Below, piece after piece: positions 10,262-20,559 of a stretch of DNA of 64,000 nucleotides (its first letter is position 1; every line of letters begins with the position of its first letter). This stretch comes from Tritrichomonas musculus (lineage: Eukaryota > Parabasalia > Tritrichomonadida > Tritrichomonadidae): positions 248,001-312,000 of the forward strand of contig JAPFFF010000075.1 of the NCBI GenBank assembly GCA_039105265.1. Reading direction: 5' to 3'. Below the pieces are notes generated by a model. That model worked only from the letters and a program-made list of their open reading frames with translations. It did not search any database and was not told where the DNA came from. The position numbers were made by a program, and so were the translations under genes.

Positions 10262-11060
10262 TTAGATTGAGATAAATCATTATTTCAAATATATATTGAT
10301 CCATTCAATTTTAGTCAAAGTTTTATTCAATTCAATAATGATGAAGAAATGCTCACAGAATTTGTCCATACTCCAGACAAGAATCTGCTAACTATTTCAT
10401 CTTTATTTAATTCATTCAAAACCAAAAAGGAATCTCTTTTCATTTTGATATAAGTTTCATCGAAATCATCAGAATAAAACCACGAAACAGGTAAACCAAT
10501 TTGAATTCATGATCTACAATGACAACTCAGAAGCATTTGAACCATTCAATTTCAAGAAAATTGAAAATGATCCATTTAATTTTTAAACCACCCTGCGTCT
10601 AAAGCCAGAAACAAAAATATTTTCACTACTCAATAAACAAAGCAAATTTTCATTTTTTGTCCTAAATGAGGAGGTTGAGTTCAATCAAAGAAATTTTTAG
10701 TAAGATCAATAATTGTAAAATTGGAAGAACCATTACTTCATTTTAATATTATTAAATAAGCATGAAATTTTGCAATATTTACACAAATAAGAAGAATCAA
10801 AGATATCATCTCAATGAATTCGACTTTTTCAATAATTTTATTTTAATAACGTGATAAATGATCAAAAATCTGACATTGGTGATAAACTAATTGCTTCTGT
10901 TTTGATGTTCATTCGAGTAAGAATAGTCAATCCAATTTTATGAAAAACTTACGATATATTAGATATTGTAACATTATTGATGAAGATTATTTTTATCTAT
11001 TCACCATGCCAGAAAAATCATTTACTTGAACAACAACAACATAATCATTGGCGAAATATA
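10262..11060 (+). pseudogene. Heavily decayed coding region, unknown
   Basis: Short plus-strand stretches read like protein but keep changing phase: MLTEFVHTPDKNLLTIS near 10,350, FEFMIYNDNSEAFEPFNF near 10,503, LRLKPETKIFSLLNKQ near 10,600, and DEDYFYLFTMPEKSFT near 10,980. Many stops separate them. They probably belong to one gene, possibly including the proline-rich ORF just upstream, since the spacing is short and the strand is the same. I cannot assign a family. Confidence 0.4.
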
Positions 11061-11094
11061 ATAAAAACGACATCAAAATGCTAAATTTCTATTT

Positions 11095-11898
11095 TTATTC
11101 AATCACTTTAAATTTTTTCAATGCGAAAGAAATGCCATCGTGGTTGTTGTCCAGAGTTACCTCAGCGAACCTTTTTTTCATGTCTTCTGGCGCGTTTCCC
11201 ATCACAATTCCGCGTCCAACAGCCTGAAGCATCTCGCAGTCATTGTAATTGTCGCCAAAAGCCATTGTGTCGTTAATGTCGATGTCCAGCAAATCGCAGA
11301 GATGAGCAACAGCAGTCGCCTTGTTCACTCCTTCAACCATGATGTCGATCAATTCATTTGCGGAACGAACAACAGTGAAATCTGGAAATCTCAGTGCAAT
11401 TTTATCACGGATTTCAGCAATTTCATCTGGATTACATATTAACATGATGCTATGAAAAATTTGATCTTTCGGTAGTGAATCTATTTGACCTTCTTTTGAA
11501 AGAGTTTTGAGCATTTCTTCCTCATGTTGAATTTTCGGATCATTGCGATTAGGAGTGATCCAATCATCAAAAGAATATAAATTCCAGGCTACATTAAAAT
11601 TGTTTTCTTCTATGAATTTAATAATCTCTGAAGCTTTTTGATGTGTAATTCCTTTTTCATATAATTTTTTTTTGTTTTCATCTAAAATAATGGCTCCATT
11701 GTGTGAAATTACTGTACATTTATCTAAACTATCTTGAGTTACTGAATATATTCCTGCTGGACATCTCCCTGAAACAAGAACAAATTTAATATTATTTTTT
11801 TGAAGATTTTGAATTGCTAATTTTGTTGATGATAAAATTTCTTGCTGATCATTTAGTAAAGTTCCATCAACATCACAGAATACGGCTTTAATATTCAT
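11095..11898 (-). CDS. Cof-type HAD-superfamily phosphatase
   Basis: 267-aa haloacid dehalogenase (HAD) hydrolase of the IIB/Cof subfamily, a metal-dependent phosphatase acting on sugar phosphates or similar small molecules. Start is ATG 11,898; the two codons further upstream begin with TTG. Motif I CDVDGT holds the nucleophile D9 and acid D11. Motif II is VSGR (S43). Motif III is the lysine in EGVNKATAV, and motif IV is FGDNYNDCEML with the metal-binding acids. The type IIB cap lies between motifs II and III. Length is normal for the bacterial family (~265-280 aa). Base composition is less AT-rich than the flanks. Cof proteins are common in bacteria and patchy in protists, so acquisition from a bacterium is plausible but not tested. 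Confidence 0.93.
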   Translation of the reverse strand: MNIKAVFCDVDGTLLNDQQEILSSTKLAIQNLQKNNIKFVLVSGRCPAGIYSVTQDSLDKCTVISHNGAIILDENKKKLYEKGITHQKASEIIKFIEENNFNVAWNLYSFDDWITPNRNDPKIQHEEEMLKTLSKEGQIDSLPKDQIFHSIMLICNPDEIAEIRDKIALRFPDFTVVRSANELIDIMVEGVNKATAVAHLCDLLDIDINDTMAFGDNYNDCEMLQAVGRGIVMGNAPEDMKKRFAEVTLDNNHDGISFALKKFKVIE

Positions 11899-12430
11899 GC
11901 TCAACCAAATATTTTTTTAAATATATAAAACAATAAATTAATTTTATCTTAATTTATAACAAATAATAACTCCTAATATTTTTTTAAAATGATTATTTAA
12001 TTATTATAATTTATATTTTTACCCAAATATTAACTATTTTATAACAACACATGAGATAATAATATATTTTAATCTGACGAAATTCAAAATATTCAAAATA
12101 TTTTGATAGAAAACCAGATTTTTCTCCAAATTTGAATCAAGCAATCCTCATTAAAAATATTTAAATATGGCCTATTTTGGAATAATTACTAATTATTTTG
12201 GAGTAAATGCGTTATTTCAATATTTAGATTATTATCAAAAACAAACATTTCGAACATAAAATCTTTGATATTTAATAAAAATATAACAAAAACATAAAAA
12301 TAACTATATAATTAAATATTATCATTTTATATAAATAATTTAACAAGTTATTTATATTTTTTAAAATAGACTCCATCCACCAATTCAAAATTCAAATGAA
12401 TAACGATTAAAATTCTTTGTAAAATCTCAA
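11899..12430. other. AT-rich divergent intergenic region
   Basis: Lies between the HAD gene (-) and the large membrane protein gene (+), so it should hold both promoters. Very AT-rich with no repeat or other open frame seen. Confidence 0.6.
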
Positions 12431-15400
12431 ATGAAACCTTTCAAGTTTCTCAAGAGATATTATACATTTTATACGAATATTCGATTTAAATTCCCTCATA
12501 ATTCGTTTTCGCAATGGGTTTGTACCATAATTTGCTTTTTGCAATATACGAGTTTAACTTTTTATATATCAGATCCTTTATCATGTTTACAAACCAGCAT
12601 AGGCGCCGACGCATTTTCTCATTTACAATGCTTTTTTGCACTAATTCCATGGATTTTTGCCACGTCTACATATATTCACGATTCTATGTTTTTCTTTGTA
12701 ATTAATATAGTATCATTAATAATTTTAGAAATTGGAGTACGATATAACAATAAATACAAACGATGTCCATTATTTTATCTCAAATTTGTAAAATATTTCC
12801 AATCTTTTTATTGCCCGATTATTGAATTTCCACTTTTTTACCGTACATTAATTACAATTGATCTAATTAGCACACGAAATGGCAAGACCAACACCATGCA
12901 ACTTTTGTCCCTACTCTCATTTATTATCTCGTTTCTCAATGTTTTTATCATATTTTTTCACTCATATTTACATTCAATTTTTCTAGCTCCGATAGACTTT
13001 ATACCGACCAGTTTACTTGACATTTACGATGGGAAGACCAACACAGTTTTATTTATCTTTCGATATACGGTTAACTTATGCAGTTATTTCATATATATCG
13101 CAACGGACATAATGTACGTTATTTTGATAGCGATTTTAATATTCATCTTCTTTTTAATCATGTATTATTTGAGAGTAATGACAGTTCTTCATGTTTCTTC
13201 TGTTGGTTCATATTTTGAACTTTCACCTTTCTTTTGTTTTCCATTTGAAATTGCCCTTCAATTTGGCTACTCAAACGACTGGCATCTTGTCATTTTCCTC
13301 CTTTTTGTGCTGCACGTCGTCTTCATTTGTGCTTTGAAAACCGTCAACTTCTTCATAAAGAAAGAAGCCTTGAAAATTTTTAGCGTGCTCATTCGTAGAA
13401 ATGAAGAAGAAGAGGAAGAAGAGAATGAATTAACAAGCAATCGTTCAAATGAAACCGAAATCCCTTCTTTCGCTTCTGGAAATGTCGTTTCTGGCCTCAG
13501 AATCATGTTTTTGTATCACAGCGATCCGCATTTCTTCACAAGGTTCGCCTATATTCAGCATAGATCAGGTGTTCGTGCTTCTCCGATGATTGAAATCATT
13601 CGTTTTTTAGGCATTTTTCCTTCAAAAAGAATTGAAATGTTGAAAGAATTGAAAGCATTGAAAAGTAATTCAAATTATAACCGTTTTTTGATATTCTTTT
13701 ATTCAAAAGTTTTGAGATCGTTGACAAATAAATGTAAAGATAAAAATTTGTTAGTCTTGAATTATTATCAGCGTTCTTTCATCGTTCACAATCATCTCTT
13801 TTGGTTGGCCAGGACTCAGAAAAAGTTCCTCTCTTCAATTATCGAGGCTTGCTCCGTTTCATACTTCTATTACGAGTACAAATTGGAGATAAAAAATCTA
13901 ATTTCTCGGTTTTATTTCGATCCTTATTTATATCGACGGTTTGGCGACTTTTTGTTAATGGCAGCTGGTGATTATGAAAATTCTGTTTTCTATCAAAAAT
14001 TTGCCGATTCAATTGAAAATAGTGAGGTGAAATTGACTGACACTTTGGTCCATAAATACATCAAGTTCAATCCAAGAATTCTTCGCTTTCTGAACGAAGA
14101 TGAATACAAAGCATCGTCGGTTAACGATAGAACATTAATTCAGAAAAAAATTCTCCACACAAAAAATGACACTTTTTTCAATAGCTCCAAATTTAGTACG
14201 AATAACACTGCCATTAAAAAACACAGAAGAAAACAAACTTTAAATTCAACCAATTCAAATTCTGGTTTTAATTCAAATTCATTGAAGAATACAAATGAAA
14301 GTTTTCGATCTGATTATTCGTTCAATTCTGAAGTGAATAACAATTACTCAAGTGAGAATTCAACGGCAACACCATCACCAATGGTTACTGCTTCTGAATC
14401 ACCGTTGGTGACAACAAACAATAATTCTGGCGGCAGTGAATTGAATCAATTGAATGAGTCTGATTTTGCCGATGGAATTGAATACATTGAAAAACCGTCT
14501 GCTTCTTACTTACAGACATCAAAAAGATGGATCCCTTTCTTTCCGTTAATTGGCAACATTATTTCTTGTGTTTTGATTCTTTCTTTCTTGTTCCAGATCA
14601 TTCCAATTGAGAACAAAACAGTCAATTCATTCGCTGCAATTGAACGTGAAAAACCGGAAATGATTCATCTTTTCATTGACACTGGAAATGCAGTCTTCCT
14701 GCCTTTCTCACTGACATATCAGCAACCAGCGCAGATAGGGATTCATGGCACTAATGAGAACAAAGAAATTACACAGATGAGAATAAAGAATATTGAGAAT
14801 TTATTCAATAGCAATTTCTATTCAAATTATTCTATTCCGACTCAATTTATTTCTGACGCTACTACTGAAATATACCACTTTTTGAATACTGAAATTGAAA
14901 GAAAATTTCTTAATGAAATAAATAATACGAATAGTTCAATAGAATGCCGGAATGAGTTTTATATGTCATTGAATAATGTCATCATCTTTTTCATTGACAT
15001 TTCACAAATTAGAAATTTGACTGGATTGATGGTTTCGCACTTATCTAAAAGCATCCGTTTAATTAGTGATGCTAAATATAGCATGTGTGATGTCCTACAA
15101 TTTTTTTATCATAATGTTAGAGTGTATCCATTTGAAATGATGGAAAAGCTTGAAAATAAGCTAATCAACATCATCAATGAATTTGAAATTTTGAATAATC
15201 ACATTGAATTAAACGACTTCCTCTCCAAAAGCCTACTCATCTACAGTCTCATTAGTCTTTTCTTTATAATTGTGTATTCATTAGCAATGACATTGCAGGT
15301 GAATTTGACCATGAAAGATCAAAAGGCGGCCGTTTCTTTCTTTGCTTCAAAAGAGAGATTAAAATGCCTTCTCTTTCAAAAAGTGGACGAGTCATGGGAC

Positions 15401-17551
15401 GTTTTGACACTTTTCTTACAACCAGAAATTGTTCACTTTTTGCAACTGAGAGGCTATTACGACGTCGTTGATGAGATCAGCCAAAGTGGAAACTCAAAGA
15501 AGTCATTGGCACTTCTACTTTTTGAAAGGGAAGAAGAATCCTTTTCAAATCATTCAAAAAGTGAAGAAATTACTCATGAAGAATTTGAGGAGAACTACGA
15601 AGATACGAACAACAACAAAATACAAGAAGCAAATCCATTCTACACAATCACATCACCATTGCTTCCAATCACAATCATCGATGAAAACCAGAACGAGAAT
15701 GAAAGGGAGAACATTTCGTTGTCGACATCATCGAATGACCACAATCAGACACAAAAAGCTGAAAGAAATGAAGTCAAACAAACATTTTATGATAGATTTC
15801 AATTAGAGGAAATGATTGAACATGCATTTAATACAACAAAAGAAACAACAAAGTTTTCATGGATTTATACATTCAACTTTTTGATTTTCCCGTGGCTTCT
15901 TGTTATCACATCGATTCTTCTTTTGTATTACCCGATCCATTACCACTCTTCCATTGAGACTGACCTAGCAAAATCAGCACTGCATGAAGGACACCAACTT
16001 ATCGCGTGCTATGAGCTTATTAAAGTAACTGCTGACTACTTGTACACTAAGGAGAAAAACGTGACAAAATTCATTCAAATTCACGAAATGTTGGACACAA
16101 CGAAAATTGTCAGCTCTTTTAAGGCATCCTATTCATCACAGATAACTGAGTACTACAGAAGAGAGCAGTGCATGCAATTGCTTGGAATCACCTGCACTTC
16201 AATCTCCGAACTAGTCCAGGAAGTCATAAACAACAACATAGATACAGAGAGATTGACGATGCTGATTTTGCCCGCTTTCGTGCAATTTGGTCGGAACGTT
16301 TTAGGCGAATTTTTTTACCAAGAAAGCGAATACTTGCCAAAGATACTATCGCTGTCTCAACAGGCTTTTTATACAATTATTTGTCTGATGGCGGTTTCGT
16401 ACCTTGCACGTATTTTTTGGGAAAATTCTGCCGGTTTAATTGAGGGCTTCAATTCACTTTTTCACTTTCCAGAGCTGCTCATTCAAAACAACGAAAAAAT
16501 CGTTGAAACTGAAATGAACGATAGAATTCAAGATGACATCACTTCACATTCATTATACGAAAGTGACTCCGCTTTGAATTCGTTGATGTGGCAAATCTAT
16601 CGTGACAAAAATGGTGAAAAATTGCCCTCAACCGTTATTTACATTTCATCACTCAGAAAAAACGGCGAAATCTATTCAATTTCAGAGAATGTTGAACAAA
16701 TACTTAACCGTTCTTCAACCTCTTTTATAGGTCAAAATTTGAATGAAAATTTCCCTATCGTTCCTTCAGAAAACGATCAAGAAAACACGGAAGAATTGAG
16801 GCAATTTTTCATGCCTGATTTGACCAAAAAAGTGTTCCTTTCAAAAACGGTTAGTAAAAGCGGTTTTTTGAATTTGACCTTGATGATTGAGGACTTTCAT
16901 TCACAGCCCAATAAGTCATACAAGGAAGACACGATCAGCGAGAAACTGATGAATTTCATGCCAACATACTTCGCCAAATCTATCGGCGTAAACGGTCTCC
17001 AGTCATTTGAATTCAAGGACCCCATCGTTGTCTACATGCGGTTTGATTCAAATCTGCCACAAATGGTTCTCGAGCAGTACTTCACAGTCGTCAACAACGC
17101 GATCATGAACTTCTCTTCAATCAAGGCGATTCTCGCCGACGGCGGCTTCTTCGTCTTCACGACAATCAAGGCCGTCAACCCGATCATTCCGTTCCTCTTT
17201 GCGCGCGACATGATCAACGAGAGCAAGTTCCCGAAGAGAGGAAGGCCGACGAATGGAACATGGTCAATTTTGATAGTTAAAATTGACCTTATCATGGCTT
17301 CGGTTTGCTATGATGACGTCTGCGAACCGTTCTTGCAAACAAACCTTGACAATTTCGATTCTAAGGCAAAAGAAAAAATTCTGTTTCATTTGAAGAAAGA
17401 GCAGATCTGCTTTGAGTCGAGATTCGAGGGAGTTTTGAAGGGAATTACCGAAAAAGGCGAGAAAGTGAAGAAGTCAATCAATGGAATTGATTATGATTTG
17501 GTTTCTTTCTCATTCTCTCAATATTTGTCTAATTTGAAGAATTTAATTTGA
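12431..17551 (+). CDS. Large multi-pass membrane protein with degenerate nucleotide-cyclase-like C-terminus
   Basis: 1706 aa from ATG 12,431. Residues 28-306 hold about seven hydrophobic segments (e.g. WVCTIICFLQYTSLTFYIS, YVILIAILIFIFFLIMYYL). A long soluble part follows (about 310-695), with an acidic EEEEEEN stretch and an Asn/Ser-rich linker. Two membrane pairs then bracket likely exposed loops: about 700 and 935-957, then 1142-1172 and 1310-1330. About 1383-1500 resembles a PAS-like region (STVIYISSLRKNGEIYSISENV). The tail from 1531 (IVVYMRFDS, then SIKAILADGGFFVF) follows the strand-helix pattern of class III adenylate/guanylate cyclases. The usual metal-binding motif FxDIxGFT is absent, so catalysis is doubtful. 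The architecture matches the expanded trichomonad receptor-cyclase-like family, and a sensory role is inferred. It is the largest intact gene in the window. Confidence 0.8.
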   Translation: MKPFKFLKRYYTFYTNIRFKFPHNSFSQWVCTIICFLQYTSLTFYISDPLSCLQTSIGADAFSHLQCFFALIPWIFATSTYIHDSMFFFVINIVSLIILEIGVRYNNKYKRCPLFYLKFVKYFQSFYCPIIEFPLFYRTLITIDLISTRNGKTNTMQLLSLLSFIISFLNVFIIFFHSYLHSIFLAPIDFIPTSLLDIYDGKTNTVLFIFRYTVNLCSYFIYIATDIMYVILIAILIFIFFLIMYYLRVMTVLHVSSVGSYFELSPFFCFPFEIALQFGYSNDWHLVIFLLFVLHVVFICALKTVNFFIKKEALKIFSVLIRRNEEEEEEENELTSNRSNETEIPSFASGNVVSGLRIMFLYHSDPHFFTRFAYIQHRSGVRASPMIEIIRFLGIFPSKRIEMLKELKALKSNSNYNRFLIFFYSKVLRSLTNKCKDKNLLVLNYYQRSFIVHNHLFWLARTQKKFLSSIIEACSVSYFYYEYKLEIKNLISRFYFDPYLYRRFGDFLLMAAGDYENSVFYQKFADSIENSEVKLTDTLVHKYIKFNPRILRFLNEDEYKASSVNDRTLIQKKILHTKNDTFFNSSKFSTNNTAIKKHRRKQTLNSTNSNSGFNSNSLKNTNESFRSDYSFNSEVNNNYSSENSTATPSPMVTASESPLVTTNNNSGGSELNQLNESDFADGIEYIEKPSASYLQTSKRWIPFFPLIGNIISCVLILSFLFQIIPIENKTVNSFAAIEREKPEMIHLFIDTGNAVFLPFSLTYQQPAQIGIHGTNENKEITQMRIKNIENLFNSNFYSNYSIPTQFISDATTEIYHFLNTEIERKFLNEINNTNSSIECRNEFYMSLNNVIIFFIDISQIRNLTGLMVSHLSKSIRLISDAKYSMCDVLQFFYHNVRVYPFEMMEKLENKLINIINEFEILNNHIELNDFLSKSLLIYSLISLFFIIVYSLAMTLQVNLTMKDQKAAVSFFASKERLKCLLFQKVDESWDVLTLFLQPEIVHFLQLRGYYDVVDEISQSGNSKKSLALLLFEREEESFSNHSKSEEITHEEFEENYEDTNNNKIQEANPFYTITSPLLPITIIDENQNENERENISLSTSSNDHNQTQKAERNEVKQTFYDRFQLEEMIEHAFNTTKETTKFSWIYTFNFLIFPWLLVITSILLLYYPIHYHSSIETDLAKSALHEGHQLIACYELIKVTADYLYTKEKNVTKFIQIHEMLDTTKIVSSFKASYSSQITEYYRREQCMQLLGITCTSISELVQEVINNNIDTERLTMLILPAFVQFGRNVLGEFFYQESEYLPKILSLSQQAFYTIICLMAVSYLARIFWENSAGLIEGFNSLFHFPELLIQNNEKIVETEMNDRIQDDITSHSLYESDSALNSLMWQIYRDKNGEKLPSTVIYISSLRKNGEIYSISENVEQILNRSSTSFIGQNLNENFPIVPSENDQENTEELRQFFMPDLTKKVFLSKTVSKSGFLNLTLMIEDFHSQPNKSYKEDTISEKLMNFMPTYFAKSIGVNGLQSFEFKDPIVVYMRFDSNLPQMVLEQYFTVVNNAIMNFSSIKAILADGGFFVFTTIKAVNPIIPFLFARDMINESKFPKRGRPTNGTWSILIVKIDLIMASVCYDDVCEPFLQTNLDNFDSKAKEKILFHLKKEQICFESRFEGVLKGITEKGEKVKKSINGIDYDLVSFSFSQYLSNLKNLI

Positions 17552-17810
17552 TATAATTTTTTTTGCTTTAACTTAATGAATCGCATTTTATGCAATCATT
17601 AATTACTTATAATTGTGTGAATAAACATTTAATTTTATTATTTAAACTCTTTTATTATTAATAATATTCTATAGAAAAAATTTTAAAAGTCATAAAAGTA
17701 GGCTTGTTATTCTCCGATTCTCGAGTTCGATAATTGAATGACTTTTTGATATCGATAAATAAATATGCACTGATTTCATTTTCTAATTATTATAAAAGTA
17801 AATTATTATA
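17552..17810. other. Short AT-rich intergenic region
   Basis: Three-prime flank of the large membrane protein gene; nothing recognised. Confidence 0.5.
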
Positions 17811-18164
17811 TTAAGGTTCTCCTTCCCTAAAAAAATGTAAATTATTCAATATTGAATTAACTCATAGAATATATAATTCAATAGAGCATTTTTCGGAAAA
17901 AGTTTTGGTGAAAAATAAAAATATTTGGCCTCAACGATTAAATCTTATTTTATTCAAAATTTTTTGAATCTTTAATTCTATGATTTCTCTCTGTAAAAAA
18001 ACAAAATCGGTAAAATTTCATAAAAATATTTTTATTCAATCATTTGAAATATATATCTATATAGATTTTATATTTTAATTCATTTTTAAAAACGATATTT
18101 ATGTATATTTTATTTGTGAAATCTCATTGAATTTAATCTTATGAATTTGAAAGGAGAACCTTAA
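17811..18164. mobile_element. TTAA-flanked MITE (piggyBac/Kolobok-like ends)
   Basis: TTAA at 17,811-17,814 and 18,161-18,164 flanks a 346-bp body starting GGTTCTCCTT and ending AAGGAGAACC, exact inverted ends of 10 bp. TTAA duplication is characteristic of piggyBac and Kolobok transposons. The interior has no coding capacity. A ~65-bp internal segment (17,847-17,912: CAATATTGAATTAACTCATAG and onward to TTTTTCGGAAAAAGTTTTGG) recurs in the opposite orientation inside the element at 20,560-21,026, so the two belong to related families. Confidence 0.75.
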
Positions 18165-18290
18165 TCTATTTCCGAGTTTTACACAATTTTCAATGCTTTT
18201 TATACAGTCTTTTAGAGATTGTAACAGAAAAAAAATTAATATTTTCTTAAAAATTGAAGTATCTATGGTTCACTTTCCATTAAAATATCG

Positions 18291-18362
18291 GTCCCACTAG
18301 TATAATGGTTAGAATAGATCCTTGACACGGATCAGACTGCGGTTCGATTCCGCAGTGGGACA
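18291..18362 (+). tRNA. tRNA-Val (anticodon GAC)
   Basis: Cloverleaf of 72 nt. Acceptor GTCCCAC pairs with GTGGGAC (7/7) and the discriminator is A. The D-arm region is GTATAATGGTTAGAAT. Anticodon stem GATCC/GGATC encloses loop TTGACAC, giving anticodon GAC for valine codon GUC. The T-arm is TGCGG-TTCGATT-CCGCA. No intron. The body (TAGTATAATGGTTAG, variable AGAC) is very like a eukaryotic tRNA-Asp body; one base separates the loop from the aspartate GTC anticodon. GAC is unusual, since eukaryotes normally read GUC with an inosine-modified AAC tRNA. Confidence 0.88.
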
Positions 18363-18372
18363 TTTTTTTTTT
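18363..18372 (+). terminator. Pol III terminator of tRNA-Val
   Basis: Run of ten T immediately after the discriminator base. Confidence 0.85.
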
Positions 18373-18642
18373 ATAATATTGTAAACTGCTTAAAATAAAC
18401 TTTTTTAATAAGTTTTGGACTAAATCAATCTTTTTTGTTCTTCTCAAAGAAGCAAAAAGAGAGATAATTTTTCAAAATTTGGCCTTCATTTGACCTATAT
18501 GAATCATCCAAATTATGATAAATTATATGTCTTTTTGCTCCTTAGAAAGAACAATATGGATTACCCTTGTTCACTTATGTTTTGCATATGCATTATAATA
18601 AATGATTAATGCCATATTTCCTAATTGCAGTGTAAATTTACA
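18373..18642. other. AT-rich intergenic
   Basis: No gene. A GAGAAGAACAAAAAAG-type inverted pair (around 18,435-18,465 and 18,530-18,555) hints at a small degenerate hairpin but is too weak to call. Confidence 0.4.
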
Positions 18643-19657
18643 ATGTCAATATTTGAAGCAAATTCATTTTTGATTAAAAACGAGCCAACATTGATTGAAT
18701 ACGCAGCCTTTTTTGGAGCAATCACGATATTTAATCATTTGAGAATGAGTGGTGCTGAATTGACACCGAGATTGCCAATCTACGCAATTCACAGTAACGA
18801 TTCTGAATTGATCCACATTATTGAAAGATTAGACTTTGATAGAGAAGTAAATTTTGAAATTAATTGCATCAATGAATCAATCAAATGCCATCATTTAGAA
18901 TTTGCAAATTATTGCATTTATAATGTGTGTTATGGAGGATTGGTCGATTATAGTACAAGTATTAAATTATTGAATTTTGCTTATTTTCCAAACAAATTGC
19001 CAACTGATGAAGATACATTTTATAAAATATGCAAATATGACTTGTTCGAGTTGATCAAGCCTGATTTTCTCGACTTTCTCAAGAATGAAAACAATGAGAT
19101 GAAAAAGATATATTCAAATGTGTGATTGTTTTAAATAACACAGATGTCATTAACTTTTGAATTGAAAATCTTTCAATTATTAAGAACACAAATTATTTCA
19201 CTTCATTTGCTTCTTGTCCTTCATTGCTGGCAATCGAAGTTCCTTCTTCTTTTACGTCAATCAGTGACAACATGTTTAGTCCTTTCAAATATTTAAGAGA
19301 AATATTCATTCCATCATCTGTGACTTCAATTGGTAAGGGTGCATTCATGAACTGTGAATTTTTGACAACAGTGATATTTGAAGCTTCATCATCTTTGAAG
19401 TCAATTGGAAATGATGCTTTCAATAACTGTGTTTTATTCGTATTCCTTCAACTGTTGAGTCAATTGGCGAATACGCTTTCTATAACTGCAAATCACTGAA
19501 AGAAAATAACATTCCTCCCCTTGTAACTATGATCCTAGAGCGTACTTTCGAAAATTGCACATCTTTAACCAAAGAGAAAATTCCACTAACTGCAAAATAT
19601 GTTTATTTGTTTTCATTTTCTAATTGCATTTCATTGGATAAAACAGAAGATTACTAA
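18643..19657 (+). pseudogene. Broken DUF3447-ankyrin / BspA-like LRR gene
   Basis: Host-gene remnant with the same domain order as the DUF3447-LRR genes at 21,347-23,241 and 36,438-39,929. From ATG 18,643, MSIFEANSFLIKNEPTLIEYAAFFGAITIFNHL aligns with the interior of the DUF3447 domain of those copies, so the first ~200 residues are missing. The frame runs to 19,125. LRR units then appear in a new phase (19,250-19,430: IFIPSSVTSIGKGAFMNC) and in a third phase (19,440-19,657: PSTVESIGEYAFYNCKSLKE). At least two phase breaks plus the 5' truncation make it non-functional. Confidence 0.8.
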
Positions 19658-19729
19658 TGAATTTTGATAAACAATATTTAGAGGATTCTTGATTTTGAAC
19701 TTTTATAAGAAAAAATGAGTCAGCACTGG

Positions 19730-20040
19730 TTATGACCTTATTCGTTCATCGACTTGTTTCTGAGATGAACTGTTCCTGAAAAGACATATATCAATGCATT
19801 TGATAGATGATGGAAGAGAAACTTTCTCTAATGATGCATAATTACTGAACACATGCCCTGAAATAATAGTATTTAATGATGCAGGAAGTAGAACTTGTCT
19901 GAGTGAATAACAACTTTCAAAAGTTCTACTTTCCATACATGTAACTGATGAAGGAATAACTATTCTTGTAATAGATTTACATCTTCCAAAAGTAAATAAT
20001 CTAATTGATGTAACAGATGAATCTCAGTTACTTTCTATTG
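19730..20040 (-). pseudogene. BspA-like LRR gene fragment
   Basis: Minus-strand open stretch coding four to five LRR_5 units: RIVIPSSVTCMESRTFESC, LRQVLLPASLNTIISGHVF, LEKVSLPSSIKCIDICLF. There is no DUF3447 domain in front and the frame ends abruptly in a non-LRR tail. It faces the remnant at 18,643-19,657 tail to tail, so the two may come from a local duplication and inversion. Confidence 0.7.
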
Positions 20041-20559
20041 ATCTAGATAAAGATATGAAATACATCATTTGTATTGATATGGTTTCTATTTTTTTCAAAA
20101 TATGAATGAAATGATTCGAGTTTAATTTGTAAAGTAAGGCATTTCTGTTTTATTTGGTTTAATAATTATTTGATCACATTTGTTGTTAAAATCTTTCATA
20201 ATTTGTGTTATATAAATAATAATTGAACTTCTTCATTAATTTTTATAAAACCTTTAATTTTTTTGATTTCAAAATTTGTACCTTTTTTCAAAACCTTTTG
20301 GGATTGATTGTGTAAAATATTACATCGCTTTTTCGAGGTTTTTAATACATTCTTAACCTTTATATTGCATTTTTGCATATTCATACATTTCTTTTGGATT
20401 TCCTTCATTACAACTTTTTTAAGCAGTTCTCATGTTCTTTTAAGATGAATTTTTTTTTTTAATACAGTCCAATAAATTTAATTGAAAGGATTTTGTTCTG
20501 ATATATTTGTACAAAACAAGATAAATGGAATGATTAATTGAGATTTTTTAATATTTCTT
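20041..20559. other. AT-rich intergenic, nothing recognised
   Basis: A 66-codon minus-strand Lys/Asn-rich frame (20,208-20,408) is present but shows no family signal and I do not support it. Confidence 0.5.
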
